Source: a virus | Direction: 5' to 3' (one strand) | DNA length: 39,424 nt | IMG/VR virus record: IMGVR_UViG_3300030090_002199 | Span: 1 to 39,424 of that record | Shown: one piece after another, positions 22,677 through 29,283 of the stretch | Layout of the letters: each line of letters begins with the position of its first letter | Position numbering within the stretch: position 1 is the stretch's first letter | Notes under the pieces: model-generated | What the model was told of the DNA's origin: nothing | The model's database searches: none | Seen by the model: only the letters and a program-made list of their open reading frames with translations | Program-made: the position numbers and the translations under genes

Positions 22677-24333
22677 ACAATTAGCTAAAGTAAAAAATTT
22701 TAAGAACTTTTTATATTTAGCTTGGCAACATTTGAATTTGCCAGAACCAACACCTGTGCAATACGATATTGCAGATTACTTACAGACTGAAGAAAGAAGA
22801 TTAGTAATACAAGCATTTAGAGGTGTAGGTAAGTCGTGGATTACTTCTGCGTATGTTTGTCATCAACTATTGCTTAACCCACAACGTAATATACTTGTGG
22901 TATCAGCATCTAAAAGTCGTTCTGACGATTTCAGCACTTTCACTCAAAGACTAATAGCTGAAATGCCTTTGTTGGCTCATTTGAAGCCCACACCTGAACA
23001 AAGACACTCAAAAGTATCCTTTGATGTAGCCCCGGCAAGGGCATCACACGCACCTTCAGTTAAGTCGTTAGGTATAACCTCACAGCTTACTGGTAGTCGT
23101 GCAGACTTAATTATTGCCGATGACGTTGAATCAGCTAATAACTCACAGACACAACTGATGAGAGACAGGCTAAGTGAGACAGTCAAAGAATTTGACGCTA
23201 TTATAAAGCCTGATGTTGGACGTATCGTATTTCTAGGCACTCCTCAAACCGAAATGTCACTGTATAATGACCTTGAAGAACGTGGATTTAAGACTAGAAT
23301 ATGGACAGCGTTGTACCCAAGCAAGACACAAGAGATAGGCTATGGACAGAAACTAGCCCCAATACTTGTTGAGAAGCTCTCTAACGACACAGAAAAGCGA
23401 GGTAAGCCCACTGACCCTAAAAGGTTCGATGAGCTTGACCTGATGGAGCGTGAGGCTTCCTACGGGCGTTCTGGATTCAACCTACAGTTCATGCTGGATA
23501 CAACCCTATCGGATGCCAATAGATACCCATTGAAACTAAATGACCTTATCTTGGTATCCGGTAGCTCTACATGGGAGAAAGCCCCAGATAAAATACAGTG
23601 GGCTTCAGGCATTGACCAGATAAAAGATGTAGATTCTGAGTTGCCTAATGTGGGACTTAAAGGAGATTTTTGGGTAGCTCCTTTATATATGACAGATACC
23701 TTTACAGATTTTGAAGGGTCTGTTATGGCTATTGACCCTGCTGGCAGGGGTAACGACAAGACATCCTACGCTGTAGTTAAGATGTTGCATGGGATATTAT
23801 ATTTAACTAAAATAGAAGGATTAGATGGTGGATACTCTGAAAAGACTCTGGAATACATTAGTAACGTGGCTAAAGAGCAAGCCGTTAACCAGATTATCAT
23901 TGAAAGTAACTTTGGCGATGGAATGGCTACGCAATTACTTAAACCAGTTATGGCAAACATTTACCCGTGTAGTATTGAGGAAGTAAGGCATAGCAAACAA
24001 AAAGAACTTAGGATTATTGATACTCTTGAACCTGTAATGAACCAGCATAAACTTGTGGTTAATAAGGAGACAGTAGAAGCTGATTTCAAATTAGACCCTG
24101 ACCATCAACTGTTTAAGCAAATGACTCGCATTACAAGGGACAGAGGCTCACTAAGGCATGATGACCAGTTAGACGCACTGGCTATTGCTATCAACTATTG
24201 GGTTGAAGTCATGGATAGAGACATGGTTCTATCTGCACAAGAAGCACGTAACGATAGGTTAGACGTAGAACTAGAGCGTTTTATGGAAACAGCTATCGGA
24301 AAAACACCAAGGAGTGACTCATGGATAATGTAA
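22666..24333 (+). CDS. Terminase large subunit, T7 gp19-like
   Basis: 555 residues (T7 gp19 is 586). ATPase: Walker A FRGVGKS (about residue 53) and Walker B LIIADD (about 150), with a coupling motif FLGTPQTE. Nuclease: AIDPAGRGNDKTSYAVV (about 355), then IIIESNFGDGM and HDDQLDALAIA supply acidic residues for the RNase H-like domain. It powers DNA packaging and cuts concatemers. ATG 22666 is used; TTG 22663 is also possible. Confidence 0.96.
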   Translation: MKNEQLAKVKNFKNFLYLAWQHLNLPEPTPVQYDIADYLQTEERRLVIQAFRGVGKSWITSAYVCHQLLLNPQRNILVVSASKSRSDDFSTFTQRLIAEMPLLAHLKPTPEQRHSKVSFDVAPARASHAPSVKSLGITSQLTGSRADLIIADDVESANNSQTQLMRDRLSETVKEFDAIIKPDVGRIVFLGTPQTEMSLYNDLEERGFKTRIWTALYPSKTQEIGYGQKLAPILVEKLSNDTEKRGKPTDPKRFDELDLMEREASYGRSGFNLQFMLDTTLSDANRYPLKLNDLILVSGSSTWEKAPDKIQWASGIDQIKDVDSELPNVGLKGDFWVAPLYMTDTFTDFEGSVMAIDPAGRGNDKTSYAVVKMLHGILYLTKIEGLDGGYSEKTLEYISNVAKEQAVNQIIIESNFGDGMATQLLKPVMANIYPCSIEEVRHSKQKELRIIDTLEPVMNQHKLVVNKETVEADFKLDPDHQLFKQMTRITRDRGSLRHDDQLDALAIAINYWVEVMDRDMVLSAQEARNDRLDVELERFMETAIGKTPRSDSWIM

Positions 24334-24707
24334 TAAAAAATATGTTTATTGTCTTATGTATGGCAATAATCACAACACCCATTGTATTTCTTTTAACTTC
24401 AACACTGTCTGTTGCACAAGCATTGGATTCATATTGTAAAGGCAGAGGAGTTCTAGCTCAACAAATATCTAAATCAATAGATGAAGGTTATCCTCTTGAT
24501 ATGATAAACATAGCATGGAAAGTACCCCCTGCAAATGAAAAAATGCAAGTCAAAAGAAACTTATGGGTTACAACTTTAAAAAGAGAAATTGTTTTTAATA
24601 AAAGAAGAAATATAACCACAGAACGAATGGCAGAAAGAGTAGAGCAATACTGCATAAAAACAGGGGGTAAAACACGTTTAAATGAGCAACTTGAATATGA
24701 CCTTTAG
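24321..24707 (+). CDS. Signal-anchored late protein (128 aa), possible lysis factor
   Basis: 128 residues. The first about 36 include a long hydrophobic stretch (FIVLCMAIITTPIVFLLTSTLSVAQA), either a signal peptide cleaved near AQA or a membrane anchor. The rest is charged with two cysteines (SYCKGRG, EQYCIKTGG). No SAR-lysozyme triad is evident. In T7 this position holds the Rz/Rz1 spanin genes, so an i-spanin-like role is possible, but the domain is not clearly coiled coil. AAGGAG precedes ATG; overlaps terL by 13 bases. Confidence 0.7.
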   Translation: MDNVIKNMFIVLCMAIITTPIVFLLTSTLSVAQALDSYCKGRGVLAQQISKSIDEGYPLDMINIAWKVPPANEKMQVKRNLWVTTLKREIVFNKRRNITTERMAERVEQYCIKTGGKTRLNEQLEYDL

Positions 24708-24715
24708 GAGTTATT

Positions 24716-24844
24716 ATGAAAATAAAAACAATCGTATATGGATTGGGACTTGTGTTTGGCTTTGCTATTTTAATAGCTTTAACCTCTGATAAACCTACAG
24801 AAAAAGGATTGCCAGAACGTCCTGCAATACAATATATTAATTAG
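24716..24844 (+). CDS. Small membrane protein (42 aa)
   Basis: 42 residues: one N-terminal transmembrane segment (VYGLGLVFGFAILIAL) and a short polar tail with two prolines (GLPERPAIQYIN). No lipobox cysteine, so it is not an obvious Rz1 o-spanin. TTTAGGAG lies before the ATG. The stop overlaps the recurring regulatory element. Function unknown; lysis or membrane association is possible. Confidence 0.7.
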   Translation: MKIKTIVYGLGLVFGFAILIALTSDKPTEKGLPERPAIQYIN

Positions 24845-24898
24845 TACCCCTATTTGGACTAAGGGGCAAAGATTTACCCTACTTATACTAAAGAGTAA
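24839..24898 (+). promoter_or_regulatory. Recurring element, copy 3, with T3/T7-promoter-like tail
   Basis: AATTAGTA then CCCCTATTTGGACTAAGGGG (24847-24866; stem CCCCT/AGGGG), followed by TTTACCCT and TATACTAAAGAGTAA (24884-24898). The last part is reminiscent of T3/T7 promoter cores (CCCTCACTAAAGGGA, CACTATAGGGAGA). A nearly identical block lies inverted at 29913-29968. Candidate phage RNA polymerase promoter, in the place of the right-end promoter of T7; a hairpin processing site is the alternative. Confidence 0.55.
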
Positions 24899-24926
24899 CT
24901 AAAGATTAACTAGAGAAAGGAGTATA

Positions 24927-25112
24927 GTGGGACAAGGGAGCATTATCTTAATAATAATAGCTACATTTATTACGGTAACTCCAACTGTAATAACCATTCC
25001 CGATAAAGTATTGTATAAATATAAGATAGTGACGGGAACCGCCTTTGGAGGAAGGACTAGGAGAAACAAGGGAGTAAGAAAGTATGTACAACTCGATAGC
25101 AAGGAATACTGA
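24927..25112 (+). CDS. Small membrane protein with GTG start (61 aa)
   Basis: Starts with GTG at 24927, seven bases after a strong AAAGGAG. 61 residues: an N-terminal hydrophobic stretch (GSIILIIIATFITVTPTVITI), then a basic, polar part (GGRTRRNKGVRKYVQLDSKEY). No family recognised. Its TGA overlaps the next ATG (TGATG), which supports translation. One-span membrane topology with cytoplasmic basic tail is predicted. Confidence 0.72.
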   Translation: MGQGSIILIIIATFITVTPTVITIPDKVLYKYKIVTGTAFGGRTRRNKGVRKYVQLDSKEY

Positions 25113-25603
25113 TGTTAGACCCGGCAACACTTGGGTTATTAATCGGAGGTATTAAGACAGCAGCAACAGTAGTTCGTAAAGGCATCCAACTTAAAAACGA
25201 TGCTTCTGAACTTACTTCTGCTCTGGCTGACTTGTTCGATAAAAAAGAAACCCTTACTAAAGAGAAAAAGAAAGCAACTTCAGGTGGAGTCAAAAACTCT
25301 GATGTAATGAAGATTGTAATGGCAGAACGTGAAGCCAAAGAGACTTTAGCACAACTCAAGAAAGAACTCTACTGGGGTAGACCCGATGGAGCAGACATCT
25401 GGAAAGACTTTTGGGCTTTACGTGCCAAGATGATTAGAGAAAGAAAAGAAGCACGACAGAGGGCTATAGCTCACAGACAACGTGTTAAAGATATGATTGC
25501 CACTACAGCCATTATAGGAGCTATAGTTGCCTTTGGTGGTGCTATGGCTTGGTATCTCATATCGTTAACCATAGATATGGGAAGGTCAGCAGGTAAATGG
25601 TAA
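25112..25603 (+). CDS. Coiled-coil protein with C-terminal membrane span (163 aa)
   Basis: 163 residues: N-terminal MLDPATLGLLIGGIKTAATV, a long charged helical centre (ETLTKEKKKAT, MAEREAKETLAQLKKELYWG, then an Arg-rich RKEARQRAIAHRQR) and one C-terminal transmembrane segment (ATTAIIGAIVAFGGAMAWYLI). Similar proteins occur near terminase genes of marine podoviruses and myoviruses, with no known function. Coupled to the preceding gene. Confidence 0.75.
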   Translation: MLDPATLGLLIGGIKTAATVVRKGIQLKNDASELTSALADLFDKKETLTKEKKKATSGGVKNSDVMKIVMAEREAKETLAQLKKELYWGRPDGADIWKDFWALRAKMIRERKEARQRAIAHRQRVKDMIATTAIIGAIVAFGGAMAWYLISLTIDMGRSAGKW

Positions 25604-25800
25604 ATAGTGTTAACAATAGTGTGAATCATTATCATAACGTCTTAGAAACACGCCAGTATGACTACAGTAAACACAGGCAGCGTGTCGAATCAATCCAGAA
25701 ATTACGCAATAGACCCAACCCTGAGAGTGTCTTAATGACCTATAGCGAGTACATTGAACACAAAAAGAACAACAAAAAGGTAGTGGATGTCTATGTTTAA
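25597..25800 (+). CDS. Small hypothetical protein (67 aa)
   Basis: 67 residues, polar and basic: VNHYHNVLETRQYDYSKHRQ, then RNRPNPESVLMTYSEYIEHK. No family recognised. ATG overlaps the end of the previous gene by seven bases, with AGCAGGTAA upstream, and the next small gene overlaps its end, so it appears to be part of a late mini-operon. Confidence 0.62.
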   Translation: MVNSVNNSVNHYHNVLETRQYDYSKHRQRVESIQKLRNRPNPESVLMTYSEYIEHKKNNKKVVDVYV

Positions 25801-25966
25801 ACGCAAAAGTAACCCCGTAGCTAAACAATTAAGTAACCCCATGAACAAACCTAGAACACAAAAGCCCTCAAGAGGCACAGGTTCTTACAGGCGTAAGTCA
25901 AAATACCCTAATGATATACTTGAGTTAGACATATACTACGCCACGGATTTTGGTAGAAAAATGTGA
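25793..25966 (+). CDS. Small basic protein (57 aa)
   Basis: 57 residues: MFKRKSNPVAKQLSNPMNKP, a basic Ser/Gly segment (SRGTGSYRRKSKYP) and an acidic-aromatic end (DILELDIYYATDFGRKM). Starts eight bases before the preceding stop, with TAGTGGATG upstream as a weak ribosome site. Last + gene before the 354-bp noncoding stretch. No family recognised. Confidence 0.58.
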   Translation: MFKRKSNPVAKQLSNPMNKPRTQKPSRGTGSYRRKSKYPNDILELDIYYATDFGRKM

Positions 25967-26064
25967 AAGGGTATCATTATATATGATTGTACCCGGTTCC
26001 CCCATGTACCACGCTCGTACAACCTGATGATGCACATAGGATGCACATATATTAGGGGCTATTG

Positions 26065-26102
26065 AGGTTTTTCTTAGGTTTGTATAGGTTATGTGCAGGT
26101 TT
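26065..26102 (+). repeat. Four AGGTTT-type repeats phased with the DNA helix
   Basis: AGGTTT, AGGTTT, AGGTTA, AGGTTT start at 26065, 26076, 26086 and 26097. Spacing of 11, 10 and 11 bases puts all copies on the same face of the helix, typical of cooperative protein-binding arrays such as small-terminase or initiator sites. The inverted TGCACATA copy overlaps the last repeat. Confidence 0.6.
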
Positions 26103-26234
26103 TATTCTGGCTTTTTGTCTTTCATGGGGTCTATTTTTATGAAATCCCCAGAATCAAGCCTCATGAGTCGCTGGCTGCATTAGTCATATTAGGGTAGGCT
26201 TACCCATTAGGACACTAATTTAAAACGCTTAGAC

Positions 26235-26255
26235 GGCTTCTAGTAAAGCCTTTTT
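26235..26255 (+). terminator. Rho-independent terminator of the late transcript
   Basis: GGCTT (26235-26239), loop CTAGTA, AAGCC (26246-26250), then TTTTTC. It would stop rightward late transcription before the leftward genes at 26.3-26.9 kb. The stem is short, so strength is moderate. Confidence 0.65.
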
Positions 26256-26268
26256 CTAACAAAAGGAC

Positions 26269-26300
26269 AAAAAAAAGCCCTAAACATAAAGAATAGGGCT
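26269..26300 (-). terminator. Terminator of the leftward 66-aa gene
   Basis: Read on the minus strand: AGCCCT (26300-26295), a 13-base loop, AGGGCT (26281-26276), then a run of seven T. It lies 21 bases after the stop of the leftward gene and faces the + strand terminator at 26235, giving a bidirectional stop. Confidence 0.85.
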
Positions 26301-26320
26301 GAAGGGGAGTTTATCTTTAA

Positions 26321-26521
26321 TTAGTCGTTAAGTATCATCCTGTCTACTAGTCTCTGCTTTTCCAACTCCAATCTAAAATCATCCATGTCATCCGATTGCA
26401 AGAAATCGTTTAGCATTCCATCAATAGCATCGTGTTTTTGTTCACTAGTGTAATCATCGTAGTTATGACTATAGCCAAAGTCAGTCTCTTTTTTTCTGTT
26501 GGTGATTTTTTTGGATTTCAT
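26321..26521 (-). CDS. Small acidic leftward protein (66 aa)
   Basis: 66 residues from MKSKKITNRKKETDFGYSHN; the rest is acidic and helical (AIDGMLNDFLQSDDMDDFRL, then KQRLVDRMILND). The internal ATG at 26521 is chosen because AAAGGG lies before it; the longer start at 26536 would include that site. One of only two genes on the minus strand, with a terminator of its own on each side. Unknown function; a compact acidic protein here could be a regulator or host-takeover factor (inference). Confidence 0.65.
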   Translation of the reverse strand: MKSKKITNRKKETDFGYSHNYDDYTSEQKHDAIDGMLNDFLQSDDMDDFRLELEKQRLVDRMILND

Positions 26522-26571
26522 TAAATTCCCTTTCATTGTCTAATATTTCATGTGCAATAAATACATACAAG

Positions 26572-26610
26572 AAAAAAAGGGATACTCCCAAAACTACGAG
26601 GAATATCCCT
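26572..26610 (-). terminator. Terminator between the two leftward genes
   Basis: On the minus strand AGGGATA (26610-26604) pairs with TATCCCT (26584-26578), extended inward by TCC/GGA after one mismatch, and is followed by seven T and a C. It lies 10 bases after the stop of the 92-aa leftward gene, so the second leftward gene probably depends on read-through or its own promoter. Confidence 0.88.
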
Positions 26611-26619
26611 ATTGTGAAG

Positions 26620-26898
26620 TTAAGCAAGTTTCGCAATCTCTCTAACTGGATTACGTTTCGCCACGTTGATAACTAAATTGCGAAAGTCATAACGATTGAA
26701 ACATTTACCGCTTGTATTGCGTTTAAACAATAAAACCTTAGATTTCTTGTTCAGTCTCACAATACCCTTCAGATTAATTAATAGCTTGCTACCAGCTTTC
26801 CATTTGACTACATACCTAAAACCACGCTCTTTATAATCATTCTTTACGAATTGCTTAGTCGTGGTGAGTGGCTTAGTGCTGATTATAAAATATCCCAT
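26620..26898 (-). CDS. Small basic leftward protein (92 aa)
   Basis: 92 residues starting MGYFIISTKPLTTTKQFVKN; strongly basic, with alternating beta-like stretches (GFRYVVKWKAGSKLLINL, then SKVLLFKRNTSGKCFNRYDF). ATG 26898 is chosen because AGGGAG lies eight bases before it; ATG 26907 would directly abut the ribosome site. No family recognised; a nucleic acid-binding role is suggested only by charge. It is transcribed divergently from the early rightward genes. Confidence 0.65.
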   Translation of the reverse strand: MGYFIISTKPLTTTKQFVKNDYKERGFRYVVKWKAGSKLLINLKGIVRLNKKSKVLLFKRNTSGKCFNRYDFRNLVINVAKRNPVREIAKLA

Positions 26899-27071
26899 AA
26901 TGTACATCTCCCTAAAAGTTAAAATCTCGGATTCCAGATAATTACTAATTTCGTTATCCCGTCCGATATACGAAGACTAACATGAAAAATAAATTTCTTG
27001 CAAGACTTTTTTTTCTGCTCGATTCGTGTTAGGCTTATATAGCTTAATAATCTATAACGGGAGTAATAGAA
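26899..27071. promoter_or_regulatory. Divergent spacer between leftward and early rightward genes
   Basis: 173 bases separating divergent genes, so promoters on both strands are expected. The rightward side is AT-rich with TTATATAGCTTAATAATCTATAA before GGGAG; on the minus strand, TTGCAA is followed 17 bases later by a poor -10 match. I cannot place a confident -35/-10 pair. Since early T7-type genes are read by host polymerase, this is the likeliest early promoter region. Confidence 0.45.
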
Positions 27072-27194
27072 ATGATTAATTATTTAAAATACCTATTAGC
27101 TATGGTGATAACTTTTGTTATTACTGTCTATGTAGGTTTATATATAGTAGTCCCTTATATCCTATTTAATGGGACATGGGGGTTCGGCATATGA
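27072..27194 (+). CDS. Small membrane protein (40 aa)
   Basis: 40 residues: MINYLKYLLAMVITFVITVY then VGLYIVVPYILF and a polar end. One or two hydrophobic spans. GGGAG lies eight bases before ATG. Its TGA overlaps the methyltransferase ATG (ATGA), so both are translated together. First rightward early gene; possible membrane or host-takeover role unknown. Confidence 0.7.
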   Translation: MINYLKYLLAMVITFVITVYVGLYIVVPYILFNGTWGFGI

Positions 27195-28138
27195 AAGTTA
27201 TATCACTATTCGATGGTATGTCGGGAGGTCAATTAGCTTTGAAAAAAGCCAATATTGACGTTAGCGAATACCATGCTTGTGAAATTGACCGATATGCTAT
27301 CAAAGTAACACAAGCTAATTTTCCTAAAACTTGGCAACATGGTGATGTTATTAACTTTAAGCCTACCCCTTATTATTATCTCAATGTATTTAACGCACTA
27401 AATGGGATAGACTTGTTAATTGCTGGTTCACCATGCCAAGATTTCAGCGTAGCAGGAAAACAATTAGGACACGCTGGAGACAGAGGTAAGTTATTTTATG
27501 AAGTCATAAGGATTATGCAGGAATGCAAGCCTAAATATTTCCTTGTTGAAAACGTAAAAATGCGGAAAGAGTCGGAAAAGGTTTTTACTGATTTACTAGG
27601 AGTAGAACCGATTGAAATCAATTCTGCATTAGTTTCTGCCCAGAATCGCAAAAGGCTATACTGGACTAACATCCCAAATGTTACACAACCAACCGACCAA
27701 AATATATTATTGAAAGATATTTTAGAGGATGGGTTTGTCGATAGGAATAAAAGTCATTGTATAGATGCCAATTACTTTAAAGGCGGAAACTTGAAGTCTT
27801 ACTTTGAAAAGCATAGAAGACAACTCGTATTCTCTAATGATGGGCTATGCCATATTGGTAATGCTGATTTGAGTGGACACGATAGCCTAAAGCGTGTCTA
27901 TCACGCTCAAGGTAAAGCACCCACAGTAATGAGTATGAATGGAGGGAATCAGGAACCTAAAGTATTCATAGAGCCAATGCACTATCGCAAATTAACACCA
28001 TTGGAATGTGAACGCTTGCAAGGCGTACCAGACAACTACACCAATCATGTGTCGAATACCCAAAGATATAAAATGCTAGGGAATGGCTTTCAAGTTGATA
28101 CCGTAGCTCACATATTGGAGGGATTGAAAAATGGATAA
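27191..28138 (+). CDS. DNA (cytosine-5) methyltransferase
   Basis: 315 residues with ordered C5-methyltransferase motifs: I (ISLFDGMSGGQLAL), IV (GSPCQDFS; catalytic Cys82), VI (LVENV), VIII (QNRKRLYW), IX (RKLTPLECERLQGVP) and X (GNGFQVDTVAHIL). The target-recognition region is short, like single-specificity enzymes. ATG 27191 is used, eight bases after GGGGG; the longer start at 27176 has no ribosome site. With no partner endonuclease, it is probably an orphan enzyme protecting phage DNA from host restriction or tuning expression. Overlaps the next gene by eight bases. Confidence 0.95.
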   Translation: MKVISLFDGMSGGQLALKKANIDVSEYHACEIDRYAIKVTQANFPKTWQHGDVINFKPTPYYYLNVFNALNGIDLLIAGSPCQDFSVAGKQLGHAGDRGKLFYEVIRIMQECKPKYFLVENVKMRKESEKVFTDLLGVEPIEINSALVSAQNRKRLYWTNIPNVTQPTDQNILLKDILEDGFVDRNKSHCIDANYFKGGNLKSYFEKHRRQLVFSNDGLCHIGNADLSGHDSLKRVYHAQGKAPTVMSMNGGNQEPKVFIEPMHYRKLTPLECERLQGVPDNYTNHVSNTQRYKMLGNGFQVDTVAHILEGLKNG

Positions 28139-28748
28139 GATACATTTAAGCACTATGACTGGAAAATTGGAGGGACTACGGGCTATCAGCACGAACACAG
28201 TTAGCAATAGTTTCTGTCAAAAGATGTTTAATTCTGGAAAAGAGGATAATATCTGCACAAAATGCTACTCTAATAAAATGTTGAGGACATACCGAAAAAA
28301 TATGGAACCAGCATTACAGAGAAATTCTGATTTATTGAGTAAACATGTATCTGATTCCATCCTAAAAGCTACACGCATTATGGAAGCGTTTATTCGCATT
28401 AACGCTCATGGTGAGCTAATCAATGAGCAACATCTAGCTAACATTGTGCGACTAGCAGAGCTAAAACCACACTGTAACATCACTCTATGGACTAAAAGAG
28501 CCGATATAGTGCGTAAGTTTTTTAATGTACATGATAAGCCTAGTAATCTGATTCTAATCTTTAGCAATAGTCTGATAGGCAATATCATGAAAAAACCGCC
28601 TAGGCATTTCGATAAGACGTTCAACAACGTGCCGGAAAGTATGCACAAGGAAAAACAAAACTGTACGGGTCAAAAATGTGCAGACTGTCTTTTATGCTAT
28701 CAACATAATGGGATAGATACTATCGTAGAAAAAGTTAAGAAATATTAA
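28131..28748 (+). CDS. GP88-like Cys-rich phage protein
   Basis: 205 residues. Ordered features: N-terminal ICTKCYS (CxxCY), central AFIRINAHGELINEQHLANI and CNITLWTKRADIV, then C-terminal NCTGQKCADCLLCYQHNG with four cysteines. This order (CxxCY, R-I-x-x-x-G-(D/E), T-x-W/Y-T-K, C-x-x-C-x-x-C) is that of the phage GP88 family, function unknown. The cysteines could bind a metal or Fe-S cluster. Overlap with the methyltransferase suggests joint expression. Family assignment is from pattern memory, not a search. Confidence 0.6.
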   Translation: MDKIHLSTMTGKLEGLRAISTNTVSNSFCQKMFNSGKEDNICTKCYSNKMLRTYRKNMEPALQRNSDLLSKHVSDSILKATRIMEAFIRINAHGELINEQHLANIVRLAELKPHCNITLWTKRADIVRKFFNVHDKPSNLILIFSNSLIGNIMKKPPRHFDKTFNNVPESMHKEKQNCTGQKCADCLLCYQHNGIDTIVEKVKKY

Positions 28749-28759
28749 CAAACCATAGA

Positions 28760-28809
28760 CACAAGCCTACCCTTGTTTAAGCATTGACTAGGGAGGCTTG
28801 TGCTTTTTT
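28760..28809 (+). terminator. Strong rho-independent terminator after the GP88-like gene
   Basis: CACAAGCCT (28760-28768) pairs with AGGCTTGTG (28794-28802), with an inner CCC/GGG pairing after a one-base bulge, followed by C and six T. It ends the methyltransferase operon 12 bases after the last stop. Confidence 0.9.
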
Positions 28810-28827
28810 GCTGCGTTCCCAGTTAGA

Positions 28828-29283
28828 GGGTCGTGGGTCGAGTCCGAGGGTCGGTATCGGGGGTCGCTGCCTGTCCGGGGGTCGCCCGGTACCGGGGGTC
28901 GTGTTGTGCATGTCGTTGATTATAAAGGAGAAACACATGGGAATCTTGCAGAGGGTCGTGGGTCGTTTGCATCATTACGCTTTTTGGTTGTGGGTCGGAA
29001 TCGTATGCTTTATAATGTCTGCTCCACTAATTGCTTGGGGGATTTATGAATATATTTATGCTTGATAGTGCTGTTACATCATGTGCTGAGTATCACTGTG
29101 ATAAACATGTGGTTAAGATGATGGTCGAGTACGCTCAATTGTTATCGACAGCACATAGGGTCGTTGATGATTTACCGGATGACAATGCAGATTTTTATAA
29201 GGTTGCACATAAGAATCATCCGAGTGCTGTTTGGGTACGTGAAAGTCTATACAACTACACATGGTTACATTTTCTGTGGGTCG
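28828..29283 (+). repeat. GGGTCG hexamer cluster (11 copies in 456 bp)
   Basis: GGGTCG starts at 28828, 28835, 28848, 28861, 28879, 28896, 28953, 28960, 28992, 29158 and 29278. Only a handful of other + strand copies were noticed in the rest of the genome (e.g. 364, 5744, 30238, 34445, 34931). The first six lie in a GC-rich, noncoding 80-base stretch, unusual in this AT-rich genome, and include a perfect palindrome CCCGGTACCGGG (28885-28896). Later copies run through two coding genes in different frames, so coding does not explain them. Confidence 0.8.
28937..29065 (+). CDS. Small membrane protein (42 aa)
   Basis: 42 residues: MGILQRVVGRLHHYAFWLWV then GIVCFIMSAPLIAWGIYEYIYA, one long hydrophobic span after a basic N-terminus. 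AAAGGAG is seven bases before this ATG, which selects it from a longer open frame. Overlaps the next gene by 20 bases. Contains three GGGTCG copies. Function unknown. Confidence 0.7.
   Translation: MGILQRVVGRLHHYAFWLWVGIVCFIMSAPLIAWGIYEYIYA

Larger units (their letters stand above)
25967..26320. other. 354-bp noncoding region at the late/early boundary (candidate genome-end/packaging or origin region)
   Basis: No credible gene. Contents: TGCACATA twice direct (26031-26038, 26042-26049) and once inverted (26090-26097); four AGGTTW hexamers starting at 26065, 26076, 26086 and 26097, spaced 11, 10 and 11 bases; a GGGG/CCCC hairpin around 26126-26149; a GGGTA-GGCT-TACCC hairpin (26192-26205); and two terminators pointing toward each other. 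T7-like genomes have their physical ends and packaging junction between terminase/lysis genes and the early region, so this is the most likely place. The exact end is not visible. Confidence 0.5.

Noticed and set aside
25256-25266. T3-promoter-like CCCTTACTAAAGAGA inside the 163-residue gene
   Set aside because: It lies within coding sequence (TLTKEK codons), lacks the recurring upstream block, and is a plausible chance match in AT-rich DNA.
26899-27071. CRISPR, integrase attachment site or tRNA in the divergent spacer
   Set aside because: No repeat-spacer pattern, no integrase anywhere in the genome, and no cloverleaf can be formed.
28835-28850. tRNA-like T-arm (GGGTCGAGTCCGAGGG) in the GC-rich island
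   Set aside because: It resembles a GGTTCGANTCC box, but the flanking stem does not pair and no acceptor, D or anticodon arms can be drawn. It is better explained by the GGGTCG repeats.
28784-29065. Long overlapping ORFs across the GGGTCG island (93 and 83 residues)
   Set aside because: They start inside the terminator with TTG codons and no ribosome site. The real gene is the 42-residue ORF from 28937 with AAAGGAG.
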